From: Methylobacterium sp.
Lineage (GTDB): Bacteria; Pseudomonadota; Alphaproteobacteria; Rhizobiales; Beijerinckiaceae
Assembly: GCA_020252645.1 (NCBI GenBank)
Contig: JADCCN010000002.1
Span: forward strand, 744,001-808,000
DNA length: 64,000 nt
Direction: 5' to 3'
The translations under genes and the position numbers were made by a program. Under the pieces are notes generated by a model. That model had not been told where the DNA came from and made no database searches. It worked only from the letters and a program-made list of their open reading frames with translations. This document shows, piece after piece, positions 18,666 to 28,524 of the stretch (position 1 is the first letter of the stretch; each line of letters starts with the position of its first letter).

Positions 18666-19828
18666 GGGACACGATCGCCACCGTCGAGAGCTTCGTCATC
18701 ACGATCCCGCGTGACACGCCCTATCTCGGCGCATTGCGGCCGGGCGAGGAGGCCAATGCGCGAGGCTATTTCGTGCGCAAGGGCAACCGTACGGTCTATC
18801 CGGCCTTCGATCGCAACGTGCTGGTGCGCCTGCGCACGCGCCATGGCGTCATCGGCTGGGGCGAAACCTATGGCATCGTCGCGCCTCGCGCGACCATGGC
18901 CATCATCGACGACCTGCTCGCGGATTTCGTGATCGGCACGGACCCCTTCGACGCCACCGCGACGCATGACCGCCTTTACGACCTGATGCGAGTGCGCGGC
19001 TATACGGGCGGTTACTACCTCGATGCGCTCGCGGCGATCGACATTGCGCTCTGGGATATTGCGGCGCAGATCGCCGGCCGGCCGCTCTGCAAGCTGCTCG
19101 GCGGGCAGAGGCGCGAGACGATCCCGGCCTATCTCTCCGGCCTCCCGAAGCCTTCGCGCCCGGCCCGCGCCATGATGGCCGCCGAGTGGCAGGCGAAAGG
19201 CTTCAACGCCTTCAAATTCGCCGCCCCCGTGGCGGATGACGGTGTGGAGCGCGAGATCGAAACCTTGCGAGAGACTCTCGGGCCCAAGGCGCGCATCGCC
19301 TGCGACATGCATTGGGCCCAGAGCGCGGCCGGTGCGCGGATGCTCATCCAGCAGATGGAACCGCATGGCCTCTGGTTTGCCGAAGCGCCGGTGAATCCGG
19401 AAGATCTCGACGGCCTCGCGGAAGTCGCCGCCTCCGTCTCGACGCCCATCGCGGCGGGCGAGGAATGGCGCACGGCCTTCGATGCCCAGGCGCGGCTCGC
19501 GCGGCGGGCCTGCGCGATCCTTCAGCCGGAAATGGGCCACAAGGGCGTCACCGAGTTCATGCGGATCGCCGGCCTCGCGCAGGTGCATCATTGCGAGATG
19601 ATCCCGCATGCGACCATCGGCATCGGGATTTTCCTGGCTGCGAGCCTGCATGCGAGCGCTGCGGCAGCAGCCGTCACGGCGCATGAATTCCAGCATTCCA
19701 TCGTGGTGCCGAACGCGAGATATCTCGACGGTGCCATCGCTTGCGAGGGGGGCGAATACAGCTTGCCGCCCGGTGCGGGCCTCGGCGTGCGCCCCTCTGC
19801 GGCGGCGCTCGCCATTCTCGAACAATAA
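18662..19828 (+). CDS. Enolase-superfamily sugar-acid dehydratase (mandelate racemase/MLE family)
   Basis: A 388-residue enolase-superfamily protein. The magnesium ligands are Asp215 (ACDMHW), Glu241 (FAEAPV) and Glu267 (AAGEEW). A candidate base Lys185 (AFKFAAP) and a histidine at 316 (MIPHATIG) complete the active site. It likely dehydrates an aldonate such as galactonate or arabonate to the 2-keto-3-deoxy acid used by DgoK. It starts with GTG in a GTGA overlap with the DapA-like gene and is followed 26 bases later by the sugar-binding protein. The precise aldonate cannot be read from sequence. Confidence 0.85.
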   Translation: MRDTIATVESFVITIPRDTPYLGALRPGEEANARGYFVRKGNRTVYPAFDRNVLVRLRTRHGVIGWGETYGIVAPRATMAIIDDLLADFVIGTDPFDATATHDRLYDLMRVRGYTGGYYLDALAAIDIALWDIAAQIAGRPLCKLLGGQRRETIPAYLSGLPKPSRPARAMMAAEWQAKGFNAFKFAAPVADDGVEREIETLRETLGPKARIACDMHWAQSAAGARMLIQQMEPHGLWFAEAPVNPEDLDGLAEVAASVSTPIAAGEEWRTAFDAQARLARRACAILQPEMGHKGVTEFMRIAGLAQVHHCEMIPHATIGIGIFLAASLHASAAAAAVTAHEFQHSIVVPNARYLDGAIACEGGEYSLPPGAGLGVRPSAAALAILEQ

Positions 19829-19854
19829 CCAAGAACGACCCAAGGGAGGATGAC

Positions 19855-21126
19855 GTGACACAGACATTCAGGCGGTTGATTCTCGGCAGCGCCGCCGCCA
19901 TTGCACTGGCTGTCGCCGGCCCGGCCATGGCACAGACCAAGACCTTGAAATTTGTCTCCTGGCAGAAGGACGAGCGCGGCGTTGGTGATTGGTGGGCCAA
20001 TGTCATCAAGGCCTTCGAGGCCAAGCACCCCAATGTGAAGATCGAATGGACCAAGGTGGAGCGTGGCGCCTATGCCGACACCATGACCACGCTCTTCGCC
20101 GGCGGCAAGCCGCCGGAAATCGTGCATCTCGCCTCGTTCGAGTTCCAGAAATTCGCCGATCAGGGCTGGCTCGAGGATCTTGGCCCCTATGTGAAGAAGG
20201 CCAATCTCGACCTCAGGGGCTGGGCCGGGCAGAGCGCCTGCGAGTGGAAGGGCAAGACCGCTTGCCTGATGATGCTCTATTTCGGCAATATCTTCGCCTA
20301 TAATGAGGAAATGCTGGCGAAGGAGGGCCTGAAGCCCCCCACCAACTGGGCGGAATATCTCGCGGCGCTCAAGGTTCTGACCAAGGATACCAATGGTGAC
20401 CGCATTCCCGACCAGTTCGGCACCGGCCACGAAACCAAGGGCGGCGGCGGGCAATATCTCAGCGAATTGATGAACTACACGCTCGATGCCGGCGGCCGCT
20501 GGACCGACGACAAGGGCAAGGTGACCATCAACACCCCGCAGATGATCGAGGGGCTGGCCCGCTGGAAGGAAATCGTCCGCAACAGCTATACCCCGCGTGA
20601 TCTCTCCGCCGGCGAAACGCGCCAGATGTTCGCCGATGGCCGCATTGCGATGAAGTTCGACGGCCCGTGGCTCTACCCCATCATCCAGAAGGGCAAGGCC
20701 AGGGACCAGATCAAGATCGCTCCCGTGCCGTTCAACCCGCCGCTCGGCGGCTCCTCGAACATCCTCGGGATGGCCTCGGAAATCCCGGCCGATGCGAAGG
20801 CGCTGGTGTGGGATTTCATCGCCATCGCGAGCTCCGACAAGTTCCAGTCGGATTATGCGACGCTCGCGGCCTCCACCCCGCCCAGCCCGCGCGCCGACAC
20901 CTCGGCCGCCAAGAAGGACACGCCGCATTTCGACATCCTCGTCGACATGGCGAAGAAGGCCTCGGCAGCGGGTGTGGATCGCATCCCCAGGGGGCTGGAA
21001 ATCCAGTACAACGAGTTCGCCAAGATGATCATGGAAGAAGCCCAGCGCATGATCATCAACGATCTCGACCCGAAGGCCGTCGCTGCCACGATGCAGCAGA
21101 AGGCCGAAGCCATCCAGAAGCAGTAA
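19855..21126 (+). CDS. Sugar ABC transporter substrate-binding protein
   Basis: A 423-residue group 1 extracellular solute-binding protein (MalE/UgpB type). A signal peptide covers residues 1-24 (LILGSAAAIALAVAGPAMAQ). The mature part begins KTLKFVSWQKDERG and contains the family segments FAGGKPPEIVHL and GRIAMKFDGPW. The GTG at 19855 was chosen because GGGAGG lies seven bases upstream and the signal peptide starts there. It delivers sugar to the two permeases that follow seven bases downstream. Confidence 0.9.
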   Translation: MTQTFRRLILGSAAAIALAVAGPAMAQTKTLKFVSWQKDERGVGDWWANVIKAFEAKHPNVKIEWTKVERGAYADTMTTLFAGGKPPEIVHLASFEFQKFADQGWLEDLGPYVKKANLDLRGWAGQSACEWKGKTACLMMLYFGNIFAYNEEMLAKEGLKPPTNWAEYLAALKVLTKDTNGDRIPDQFGTGHETKGGGGQYLSELMNYTLDAGGRWTDDKGKVTINTPQMIEGLARWKEIVRNSYTPRDLSAGETRQMFADGRIAMKFDGPWLYPIIQKGKARDQIKIAPVPFNPPLGGSSNILGMASEIPADAKALVWDFIAIASSDKFQSDYATLAASTPPSPRADTSAAKKDTPHFDILVDMAKKASAAGVDRIPRGLEIQYNEFAKMIMEEAQRMIINDLDPKAVAATMQQKAEAIQKQ

Positions 21127-21133
21127 GGCCGGG

Positions 21134-22042
21134 ATGATGGCGGAGAGGCGTTTCCTCGATCTCGCAAGGCCGAGCCGGCAGCACTGGCTCGGCTACCTGC
21201 TGCTGGCTCCGGCCGTGCTGCTGGTGGGCGCGATCATCGTCTATCCGCTCTTCGTTTCCATCGACATCTCGTTCCAGAATGTGGGGATCGCGCGGATCGA
21301 TCAGCCGCGCCGTCCCTTCACGACCGACAACTACACGCGTCTCTTCACCTCGCCGGATTTCTGGAATGCCTGCTGGGTGACGCTGAAGCTCGTGGTGATC
21401 GTCACCGCCTGCTGCTTCCTGCTTGGGCTTTGCACGGCCTTGCTGGTCAATAACCGCTTCAAGGGCCGCGCGGTGGCGCGCCTCCTCGTGGCGATGCCCT
21501 GGGCGGTTCCCGAGGTGATCGCCGTGGTGATCTTCGCCTGGCTGTTCGATTCCTCCTTCGGACTGATGAACTGGCTGCTGATCCAGATCGGCGCCATCGA
21601 CCGGACGATCAACTGGTTCTCCGAGCCCGGGCCGGCTTTCGCGGCCGTCGCCACGACCATGATCTGGAAGGGCTATCCTTTCGTCTCGATCATGGTTCTG
21701 GCCGGGCTGCAATCCATCCCCGAGGATTACCATGCCGCGGCGCGCGTCGATGGCGCGAATGCCTGGCAAAGGCTCGTTCACATCACCCTGCCTTCGCTGA
21801 TGCCGGTGATCGGCGTGACGATCGTGCTGGTGATGCTGTGGATCTTCCGGGATTTCTCGATCATCTACGTGCTGACCGGCGGCGGACCGCTGAAGGCCAC
21901 GCAGACGCTCTCCATCATGACCTATGAGCAGGCCTTCAGCTTCTTCCGCATGGGCTACGCCTCGGCCATCGGCATCGTCACACTGGTCATCTGCGTCATC
22001 GCGGCGAAGCTGATGATGCATCGCGCCCCCGAAAGCCTGTGA
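21134..22042 (+). CDS. Sugar ABC transporter permease (MalF/UgpA type)
   Basis: A 302-residue inner-membrane permease with about six transmembrane helices (first helix YLLLAPAVLLVGAIIVYPLF). The EAA loop is present as DYHAAARVDGANAWQRLVHI near residue 203, which docks the ATPase. It lies seven bases after the binding-protein gene and seven bases before the second permease, with ATG at 21134 or 21137. It forms a heterodimeric channel with the next gene product. Confidence 0.92.
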   Translation: MMAERRFLDLARPSRQHWLGYLLLAPAVLLVGAIIVYPLFVSIDISFQNVGIARIDQPRRPFTTDNYTRLFTSPDFWNACWVTLKLVVIVTACCFLLGLCTALLVNNRFKGRAVARLLVAMPWAVPEVIAVVIFAWLFDSSFGLMNWLLIQIGAIDRTINWFSEPGPAFAAVATTMIWKGYPFVSIMVLAGLQSIPEDYHAAARVDGANAWQRLVHITLPSLMPVIGVTIVLVMLWIFRDFSIIYVLTGGGPLKATQTLSIMTYEQAFSFFRMGYASAIGIVTLVICVIAAKLMMHRAPESL

Positions 22043-22049
22043 GGGCACC

Positions 22050-22880
22050 ATGCGTGCTTCAGCCCTGCAGCAAGCCTTCCTCTATGCCGGCGTGATCCTC
22101 ACCTGCGCGATCCTGATCTTCCCGATCTACTGGCTGGTGGTGACGGCGCTTTCGCAGCCGGATCAACTGCGCCAGCTGCCGCCGAATTTCTGGCCGGCCG
22201 AACCTCGCTGGGGCGTCTTCGCCAAGATCTTCGAGGAGCGGCCGATCCTCCTCTGGCTGGGCAATTCGGCACTCGCGGCCATCGGCGCGGTCTCGATCTC
22301 GATGGTCGTTTCCGTGCTGGCCGGCTACTCCCTCTCGCGATTCCGCGTGCGCGGCGGCGAAAGCCTCGGTCTTTTCATCCTCACCGCGAAGATGCTGCCG
22401 GCGACCTTGCTGGTGATTCCGCTTTTCGGCATCTTCCGCACCTTCGGGCTCATCGGCTCGATGTGGTCGGTCATCTTCGCCCACGCCACGCTCATCATCC
22501 CCTTCACCACCTGGATGCTGAAGGGCTATTTCGACACCATCCCGCGCGAACTCGAACAGGCAGCGATGGTGGATGGCTGCTCGCCGCTCGGCGCGCTGTT
22601 CCGGGTTATCCTGCCGGTCTCGGCGCCGGGGCTCGCGGCAACCGCGCTCTACGGTTTCGTGCTCTCATGGTCGGATTATGCCTATGCGCGCACCTTCCTC
22701 ACCAGCGCGCAGGGCAACTGGACTGCCAATCTCGGCATCACGACGATGAAGGGCGAGTATATCTCGAACTGGGCGGATATCTCGGCGGCGTCCATTCTCG
22801 TCGCGCTGCCGATCCTGCTCATCTACCTGTTTTTCGAGCGTTATCTTGTCGGCGGCCTGACCGCCGGATCGGACAAGTGA
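22050..22880 (+). CDS. Sugar ABC transporter permease (MalG/UgpE type)
   Basis: A 276-residue permease with six predicted helices. The N-terminal helix is LYAGVILTCAILIFPIYWLVV and the EAA motif is ELEQAAMVDGCSPLGALFRV near residue 170. The C-terminus FFERYLVGGLTAGSDK is the typical carbohydrate-permease ending (RYLVGGLTAGAVK consensus). It pairs with the preceding permease and is followed six bases later by the ATPase. Confidence 0.92.
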   Translation: MRASALQQAFLYAGVILTCAILIFPIYWLVVTALSQPDQLRQLPPNFWPAEPRWGVFAKIFEERPILLWLGNSALAAIGAVSISMVVSVLAGYSLSRFRVRGGESLGLFILTAKMLPATLLVIPLFGIFRTFGLIGSMWSVIFAHATLIIPFTTWMLKGYFDTIPRELEQAAMVDGCSPLGALFRVILPVSAPGLAATALYGFVLSWSDYAYARTFLTSAQGNWTANLGITTMKGEYISNWADISAASILVALPILLIYLFFERYLVGGLTAGSDK

Positions 22881-22886
22881 CAGGCC

Positions 22887-23984
<1,098 letters not shown>

Positions 23985-23997
23985 AGGAAGCCTCTCG

Positions 23998-24978
23998 ATG
24001 ATCCTCGTCACCGGCAGTTCCGGACGCATCGGGCGGCACCTCGTCGAGGCCCTGCTGGCGCGGGGCGAAACCGTGCGCGGCTTCGATGCCCGGCCCTCCG
24101 GCCGCAGCACCGAGGGCTATTCGGAAGTGACCGGCGCCTTCAGTGACGCTGACGCCGCAGCGCGTGCGATGGAGGGCGTGCGCATCATATTCCATCTCGG
24201 AGCCTTCATGTCGTGGCTCCTGGCCGATCAGCCCAGGCTCTTCGAGGCGAATGTCGAGGGCACGCGCGTGCTGCTCGCCGCCGCGGCGGCGCAGAAGGCG
24301 CGCCGGTTTCTTTTCGCCTCGTCCGGCGAGGTCTATCCCGAGAATATGCCGCAATATCTGCCGGTAGATGAGGCGCATCCGCTCGCGCCCGCCTCGGCCT
24401 ATGGCCTGACGAAGCTCCTGGGCGAGGAGATGGTGCGCTGGGCCGGGCGCAGTGCGGGCCTCGCCTTCACCATCCTGCGGTTCTCGCACACGCAGGATGC
24501 AACCGAGCTGCTGGATCCCGACAGCTTCTTCTCCGGTCCGCGCTTCTTCCTGCAATCGCGCATCCGCCAGCAGGAAGCCTTCGGCAACCAAGCGGTGGCG
24601 GATCTGCTTCGCCGGCATGATCCCGGGCGACCCGCCATGGTTCTGGCCCGGAATGAAGCGGGGCGCCCTTTCCGCATGCACATCACCGATGCGCGGGACA
24701 TGGTGGCCGGCCTGCTTCTGGCGCTGGACCACGAGGTGACGATTGGCGGCACCTATAATCTCGGTGCAACCGATCCGGTGGATTTCGCCGAAGCCCTGCC
24801 GATGCTGGCCGAGGTCACGGGCTATCCCATCTGCATGGTGGACTTGCCCGGCGCGGGCGTGTTCTACGAAACCAGCAATGCGCGGTTCCGGGCCGAGACG
24901 GGCTTTGCCCCGGCCTGGCCCTTCGCGCGCATGGTCGAGGAGGCTGCCGTCGCATGGCGGGCGAAGCACAGGTCCTGA
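23998..24978 (+). CDS. NAD-dependent epimerase/dehydratase-family sugar dehydrogenase
   Basis: A 326-residue extended SDR protein. The nucleotide-binding motif is GSSGRIG (residues 7-13) and the catalytic pair is in AYGLTKLLGEEM (Tyr-x3-Lys). Family members include UDP-sugar epimerases, uronate dehydrogenases and sugar dehydrogenases; the context of lactonase and aldonate dehydratase favours oxidation of an aldose or uronate to a lactone. The ATG at 23998 was chosen for its GGAAG ribosome site; the frame begins 17 codons earlier within the ATPase gene end. It overlaps the next gene by 25 bases. Confidence 0.82.
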   Translation: MILVTGSSGRIGRHLVEALLARGETVRGFDARPSGRSTEGYSEVTGAFSDADAAARAMEGVRIIFHLGAFMSWLLADQPRLFEANVEGTRVLLAAAAAQKARRFLFASSGEVYPENMPQYLPVDEAHPLAPASAYGLTKLLGEEMVRWAGRSAGLAFTILRFSHTQDATELLDPDSFFSGPRFFLQSRIRQQEAFGNQAVADLLRRHDPGRPAMVLARNEAGRPFRMHITDARDMVAGLLLALDHEVTIGGTYNLGATDPVDFAEALPMLAEVTGYPICMVDLPGAGVFYETSNARFRAETGFAPAWPFARMVEEAAVAWRAKHRS

Positions 24979-26666
24979 AACCCGACGAACGGGATGTGCC
25001 CGGCGGCGCGGCGGCCCTTGCGAAGGGGCTCTATCTGCTCGACCTGATCGGCGAGCGCGACCAGCCCGCGCGCTTCAAGGATCTGCAGATCGCCTCCGGC
25101 CTGCCGAAGGGCACGCTCGCCCGCATGCTGAACACGCTCGTGACCTTCCGGCTGGTGCGCCATGAGCCGAGCGACAACACCTATCGCCTTGGCAACCGGC
25201 TGTTCGAACTGGCGCATCGCGTCTGGGAGACCTTCGACCTGCGCGGGGCCGCTGCCCCGCAGCTCGAACGCCTCGCGACCGAAACCCACGAGACCGTCGC
25301 GCTGACCGCGATGGACAATGACCAGGTGATCTATATCGACCAGCGCAGCGGCGGCGGTCCTTTCGGCTTCCGGATCGAGGTGGGCCGGCGCGCGCCGCTG
25401 CATTGCACCGCCCCAGGCAAGGCGCTTCTCGCCTTCTCGCCACCGCATGACCAGCGGATGATCCTCGCCCGCATCCCGCTCGAACAGCACACGACAACAA
25501 CCATCACGGATGCCGAGCAGCTCGTGGCCGATCTCGCGATCACAAGGGCGCGCGGCTATTCGATCTCGCTCGGCGAGCATCTCGATGGCGTCGTCTCCGC
25601 CGCGGCACCGGTCTTCGACCACACCGGCAAGGCCATCGCGGCCATCGGCGTCTTTGGCCCATCGGCGCGGATCGGGCTCGACCGGCTGCACATCATCGGC
25701 CGCGATCTCATGGAGGCGGCCCGCATGATTTCAGGAAATGTCGGGGCGAGCCTGGTGTCGATCCAGTCGAAATCCGCGCCGCCGCGCGCCGTCTCGCCCA
25801 ATGTGGAATGCGTGCTGCCCTGGGGGGCCAATCTTGCCGAGGGGCCGGTCTGGTCCGCGCGCGAGAACCGCCTCTACTGGATCGATATCCTGGCGCCGGC
25901 GGTCTATCGCTTCGATCCCGCGACCGGCACGAACGATACCTGCCCGCTGCCGCGCCTTGTCGGCGCCATCGTCGAGCGGAAGACGGGCGGTCTCGCTGCC
26001 CTGACCATGGAAGGCCTGGAGGCGCTCGATTTCGACAGGCGCGCGCTCGCAGCCATGGTCGACCCCGAAGCCGACAAGCCGGAAAACCGCTTCAATGACG
26101 GCAAATGCGATGCGCAGGGTCGGCTCTGGGCCGGCACGATGAGCCTCGATGCCATGCGCAAGACCGGCTCGATCTATCGGATCGACCCCGATCTGCGCTG
26201 GCAGCGGATGGATGGCCCCTTCACGGTCGCCAACGGGCTCGACTGGAGCCCCGATGGTCGCACCTTCTACTTCGCCGATTCTGCGGCCGGTGCCATCTAT
26301 GCCTATGATTTCGACCCCGCACGGGGAACGCTCGCCCATCGTCGCGTCTTCGCGATGGTCGATCCCGCCGACGGGCGGCCGGATGGCCTCACGGTGGATG
26401 CCGAGGGCTGTGTCTGGTCCGCTCTCTGGGATGGCTGGGCGGTGCGGCGCTTCGATCCCTCGGGCCGGATGATGAGCGATCTGCGCCTGCCGGTGCCGCG
26501 CCCCACCAGCGTGGCCTTTGGCGGGGCGGATTACCGCACGCTCTACATTACCTCGGCGCGCATCCGCCTGCCCGCGCGCATCCTCGCGGATGCCCCGTTC
26601 TCGGGCGGCATTTTCGCGGCTGATGCGGGCGTGGCCGGCTGGCCCGCCGGGCAATTCGCCGGGTGA
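24954..26666 (+). CDS. IclR-family regulator fused to an SMP-30/gluconolactonase domain
   Basis: A single uninterrupted 570-residue frame. Residues about 18-80 form the IclR winged helix (ALAKGLYLLDLIGE, GLPKGTLARMLNTL), and 95-265 the IclR effector domain (HCTAPGKALLAF, ARGYSISLGEHLDGV). After a short linker (about 268-285), residues 286-565 form a six-bladed SMP-30 lactonase with the metal ligands Glu297 (AEGPVW), Asn427 (VANGLDW) and Asp477 (GRPDGLTVD), and the substrate residues in NRFNDGKCD (379-387). The protein should both regulate the cluster and hydrolyse the sugar lactone. The start at 24954 has GAGGAGG ten bases upstream. A frameshift artefact is unlikely, since one frame covers both domains. 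Confidence 0.9.
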   Translation: MAGEAQVLKPDERDVPGGAAALAKGLYLLDLIGERDQPARFKDLQIASGLPKGTLARMLNTLVTFRLVRHEPSDNTYRLGNRLFELAHRVWETFDLRGAAAPQLERLATETHETVALTAMDNDQVIYIDQRSGGGPFGFRIEVGRRAPLHCTAPGKALLAFSPPHDQRMILARIPLEQHTTTTITDAEQLVADLAITRARGYSISLGEHLDGVVSAAAPVFDHTGKAIAAIGVFGPSARIGLDRLHIIGRDLMEAARMISGNVGASLVSIQSKSAPPRAVSPNVECVLPWGANLAEGPVWSARENRLYWIDILAPAVYRFDPATGTNDTCPLPRLVGAIVERKTGGLAALTMEGLEALDFDRRALAAMVDPEADKPENRFNDGKCDAQGRLWAGTMSLDAMRKTGSIYRIDPDLRWQRMDGPFTVANGLDWSPDGRTFYFADSAAGAIYAYDFDPARGTLAHRRVFAMVDPADGRPDGLTVDAEGCVWSALWDGWAVRRFDPSGRMMSDLRLPVPRPTSVAFGGADYRTLYITSARIRLPARILADAPFSGGIFAADAGVAGWPAGQFAG

Positions 26667-26672
26667 TCCAGC

Positions 26673-27425
26673 GTGCAACCTGCCTACCCTGATCTGGCCG
26701 GGAAGGCCGTGCTCGTCACAGGCGGTGCGGGCGGCATCGGACGCGCCATTGCGGAAGCCTTTCTCGCGCAAGGCGCCCGCGTGGCGATCCTTGATCGCGA
26801 AGCCGGGATGGTCGCGGCATTCCGCGCGCAGAAGCCCGAATTGCTGGCCGAGACGGCCGATCTCGCGGATATTCCGGCGACCCGGGCCGCCATCGCGGCG
26901 CTCGAGGCGCAGACGGGCGGGTTCGATGTGCTTGTCAATAATGCCGGCCAGGATGCGCGCCACCCCTTCATGACGCTGACGCCGGAGCAATGGGACGACC
27001 GGATGGCGGTGAACCTGCGTCATGTGATGTTCGTGACGCAGGCCGTGGCGCCCGGCATGGCCGCGCGCGGAGGTGGCGCCATCATCAATCTCGGCTCCAC
27101 CTCCTGGATGAAGAACACGCCCGGCATGGTGGCCTACACAACCGCAAAGGCGGCGATCCTCGGCTTCACCAAGACCGTCGCGCGGGAATTCGGGGCGGAG
27201 AAGATCCGCGTCAACGCCATCGTGCCGGGCTGGGTGATGACCGAGCGCCAGTTGGCCGAGCGTGCAACCCCGGAAAATCTGGCCAGGGCGCTGGAGCAGC
27301 AGGCCCTGAAAATCCGCATCGAACCGGCGGATATCGCGGCTCTCGCCCTGTTCCTCGCCTCCGAAGCCGCCCGCGCCATCACCGGACAGAGTGTTGTGGT
27401 GGATGCCGGCGGGCCGGGCACCTGA
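26673..27425 (+). CDS. Short-chain dehydrogenase/reductase, probable sugar dehydrogenase
   Basis: A 250-residue classical SDR. The cofactor motif is TGGAGGIG (residues 16-23), NNAG is at 89-92, and the catalytic residues are a serine at 142 or 144, Tyr155 and Lys159 (AYTTAKAAILG). The aspartate at 41 after the second strand (AILDRE) suggests NAD rather than NADP. It starts with GTG six bases after the fusion gene and ends the plus-strand sugar operon. It may be the galactose or arabinose dehydrogenase of the pathway, with the epimerase-family gene at 23998 as an alternative or partner enzyme. Confidence 0.85.
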   Translation: MQPAYPDLAGKAVLVTGGAGGIGRAIAEAFLAQGARVAILDREAGMVAAFRAQKPELLAETADLADIPATRAAIAALEAQTGGFDVLVNNAGQDARHPFMTLTPEQWDDRMAVNLRHVMFVTQAVAPGMAARGGGAIINLGSTSWMKNTPGMVAYTTAKAAILGFTKTVAREFGAEKIRVNAIVPGWVMTERQLAERATPENLARALEQQALKIRIEPADIAALALFLASEAARAITGQSVVVDAGGPGT

Positions 27426-27447
27426 GACGGCTTTCGCTTGCGGCTGG

Positions 27448-27498
27448 CTAGAGCATGCTGTGAAAAACCGGATTCCACTTTTTCACAGCATGCTCTAG
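27448..27498. repeat. Perfect 20-bp-stem palindrome between convergent genes
   Basis: The arms 27448-27467 and 27479-27498 (beginning CTAGAGCATGCTGTGAAAAA) are perfect inverted copies around an 11-base loop CCGGATTCCAC. It is a folded form of the 10160 element. It lies 22 bases after the SDR stop and contains the TAG stop of the convergent binding-protein gene. The stem is preceded and followed by A/T runs within the arms, so it may work as a bidirectional terminator. Confidence 0.8.
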
Positions 27499-28514
27499 CG
27501 CAGGGGGGGCGCGAAGAGGATGCCGCCCTCGCTCCAGAGCTGGTTCAACCCGCGCGGGATGCCCAGACGGGAACCCGTGCCCACATTGCGCTCATAGAGT
27601 TCGGCATAGTTGCCCACGCCCTCGATGGCGCGCCGCGCCCAGTCATCGGAGAGGCCGAGCATCTTGCCGAGGCCGCCTTCCGCACCGATGAGGCGGCGCA
27701 CATCCGGCTTGTTCGATTGCGCGGCGGCGGTGAGCGTTTTGGTGGAAACGCCGAGTTCTTCGGCATTGATCAGCGCGAAGGCCACCCATTTCACGATCAT
27801 GTGCCAGCGCATGTCATCCGCGCGCGTCACCGGGCCGAGGGGCTCCTTTGAGATGATGTCAGGCAGGATCACGGCATCGCCGGGTTTCTCGAGCTTCAGG
27901 CGCTCGGCGAACAGGCCGGAATTGTCAGTGGTCATCGCCTCGCATTCGCCCTTGGTGAAGCCCGCCAACGTGGCCGCCGCATCCGGGAAGACCTTCAGTT
28001 CCACCGTCATTGCGTTCGCCGCGAAATAATCGCGCGCCACGTTCTGGCTCGTCGTGCCGGCCTGCACGCAGACCTTCTTGCCGCCGAGTTCGAGCGCCGA
28101 GGTGATGTTCGCGTTCTTGCGCACCATGAAGCCCTGGCCGTCATGGAACAGCACGCCCGCGAAGATGAGGCCAAGCTCCGCCTCGCGCTGCAGGGTCCAG
28201 GTGGAATTGCGCGAGAGGATATCGATCCTGCCTGACTTCAGCGCCTCGAAACGCTCGGAAGCCGAGAGTGGCAGGAAGCTCACGCGATCCGCGTTGCCAA
28301 GCACGGCCGCCGCCACGGCGCGGCAGAAATCGACGTCGAACCCGGCCCATTTCCCGTTCTGCTGGAAGGAAAAGCCATAAAGGCCCATGCTCACGCCGCA
28401 TTGCAGCGTTCCGCGCTGGCGCACCTGCTCCAGCGTGCCGGTTTGGGCCGAAGCGCCGGAGGCCAGGCCCAGAAGGACGAGCGAGGCGGCCGCGAGGCTC
28501 TTGCGCCAGGACAT
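27495..28514 (-). CDS. Amino-acid ABC transporter substrate-binding protein (AapJ-like)
   Basis: A 339-residue type II periplasmic binding protein of the general L-amino-acid (AapJ/BztA) group. A signal peptide covers residues 1-23 (LAAASLVLLGLASGASAQ). Diagnostic segments are RGTLQCGVSMGLYGFS, GFDVDFCRAVAAAVLG, FEALKSGRIDILSRNSTWTL and VCVQAGTTSQNVARDYF. The ATG at 28514 has GAGGAG nine bases before it. No permease or ATPase gene accompanies it, so it is an orphan receptor that may feed a distant transporter. Its TAG stop lies inside the 27448 palindrome. Confidence 0.88.
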   Translation of the reverse strand: MSWRKSLAAASLVLLGLASGASAQTGTLEQVRQRGTLQCGVSMGLYGFSFQQNGKWAGFDVDFCRAVAAAVLGNADRVSFLPLSASERFEALKSGRIDILSRNSTWTLQREAELGLIFAGVLFHDGQGFMVRKNANITSALELGGKKVCVQAGTTSQNVARDYFAANAMTVELKVFPDAAATLAGFTKGECEAMTTDNSGLFAERLKLEKPGDAVILPDIISKEPLGPVTRADDMRWHMIVKWVAFALINAEELGVSTKTLTAAAQSNKPDVRRLIGAEGGLGKMLGLSDDWARRAIEGVGNYAELYERNVGTGSRLGIPRGLNQLWSEGGILFAPPLR

Positions 28515-28524
28515 GATAATCTCC

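Noticed and set aside
25730-25830. The IclR-SMP-30 fusion as a simple missed stop between two genes
   Set aside because: One frame runs through the linker without a stop and no ribosome site or start codon precedes the SMP-30 part, so fusion is the simplest reading, pending read-level checks.
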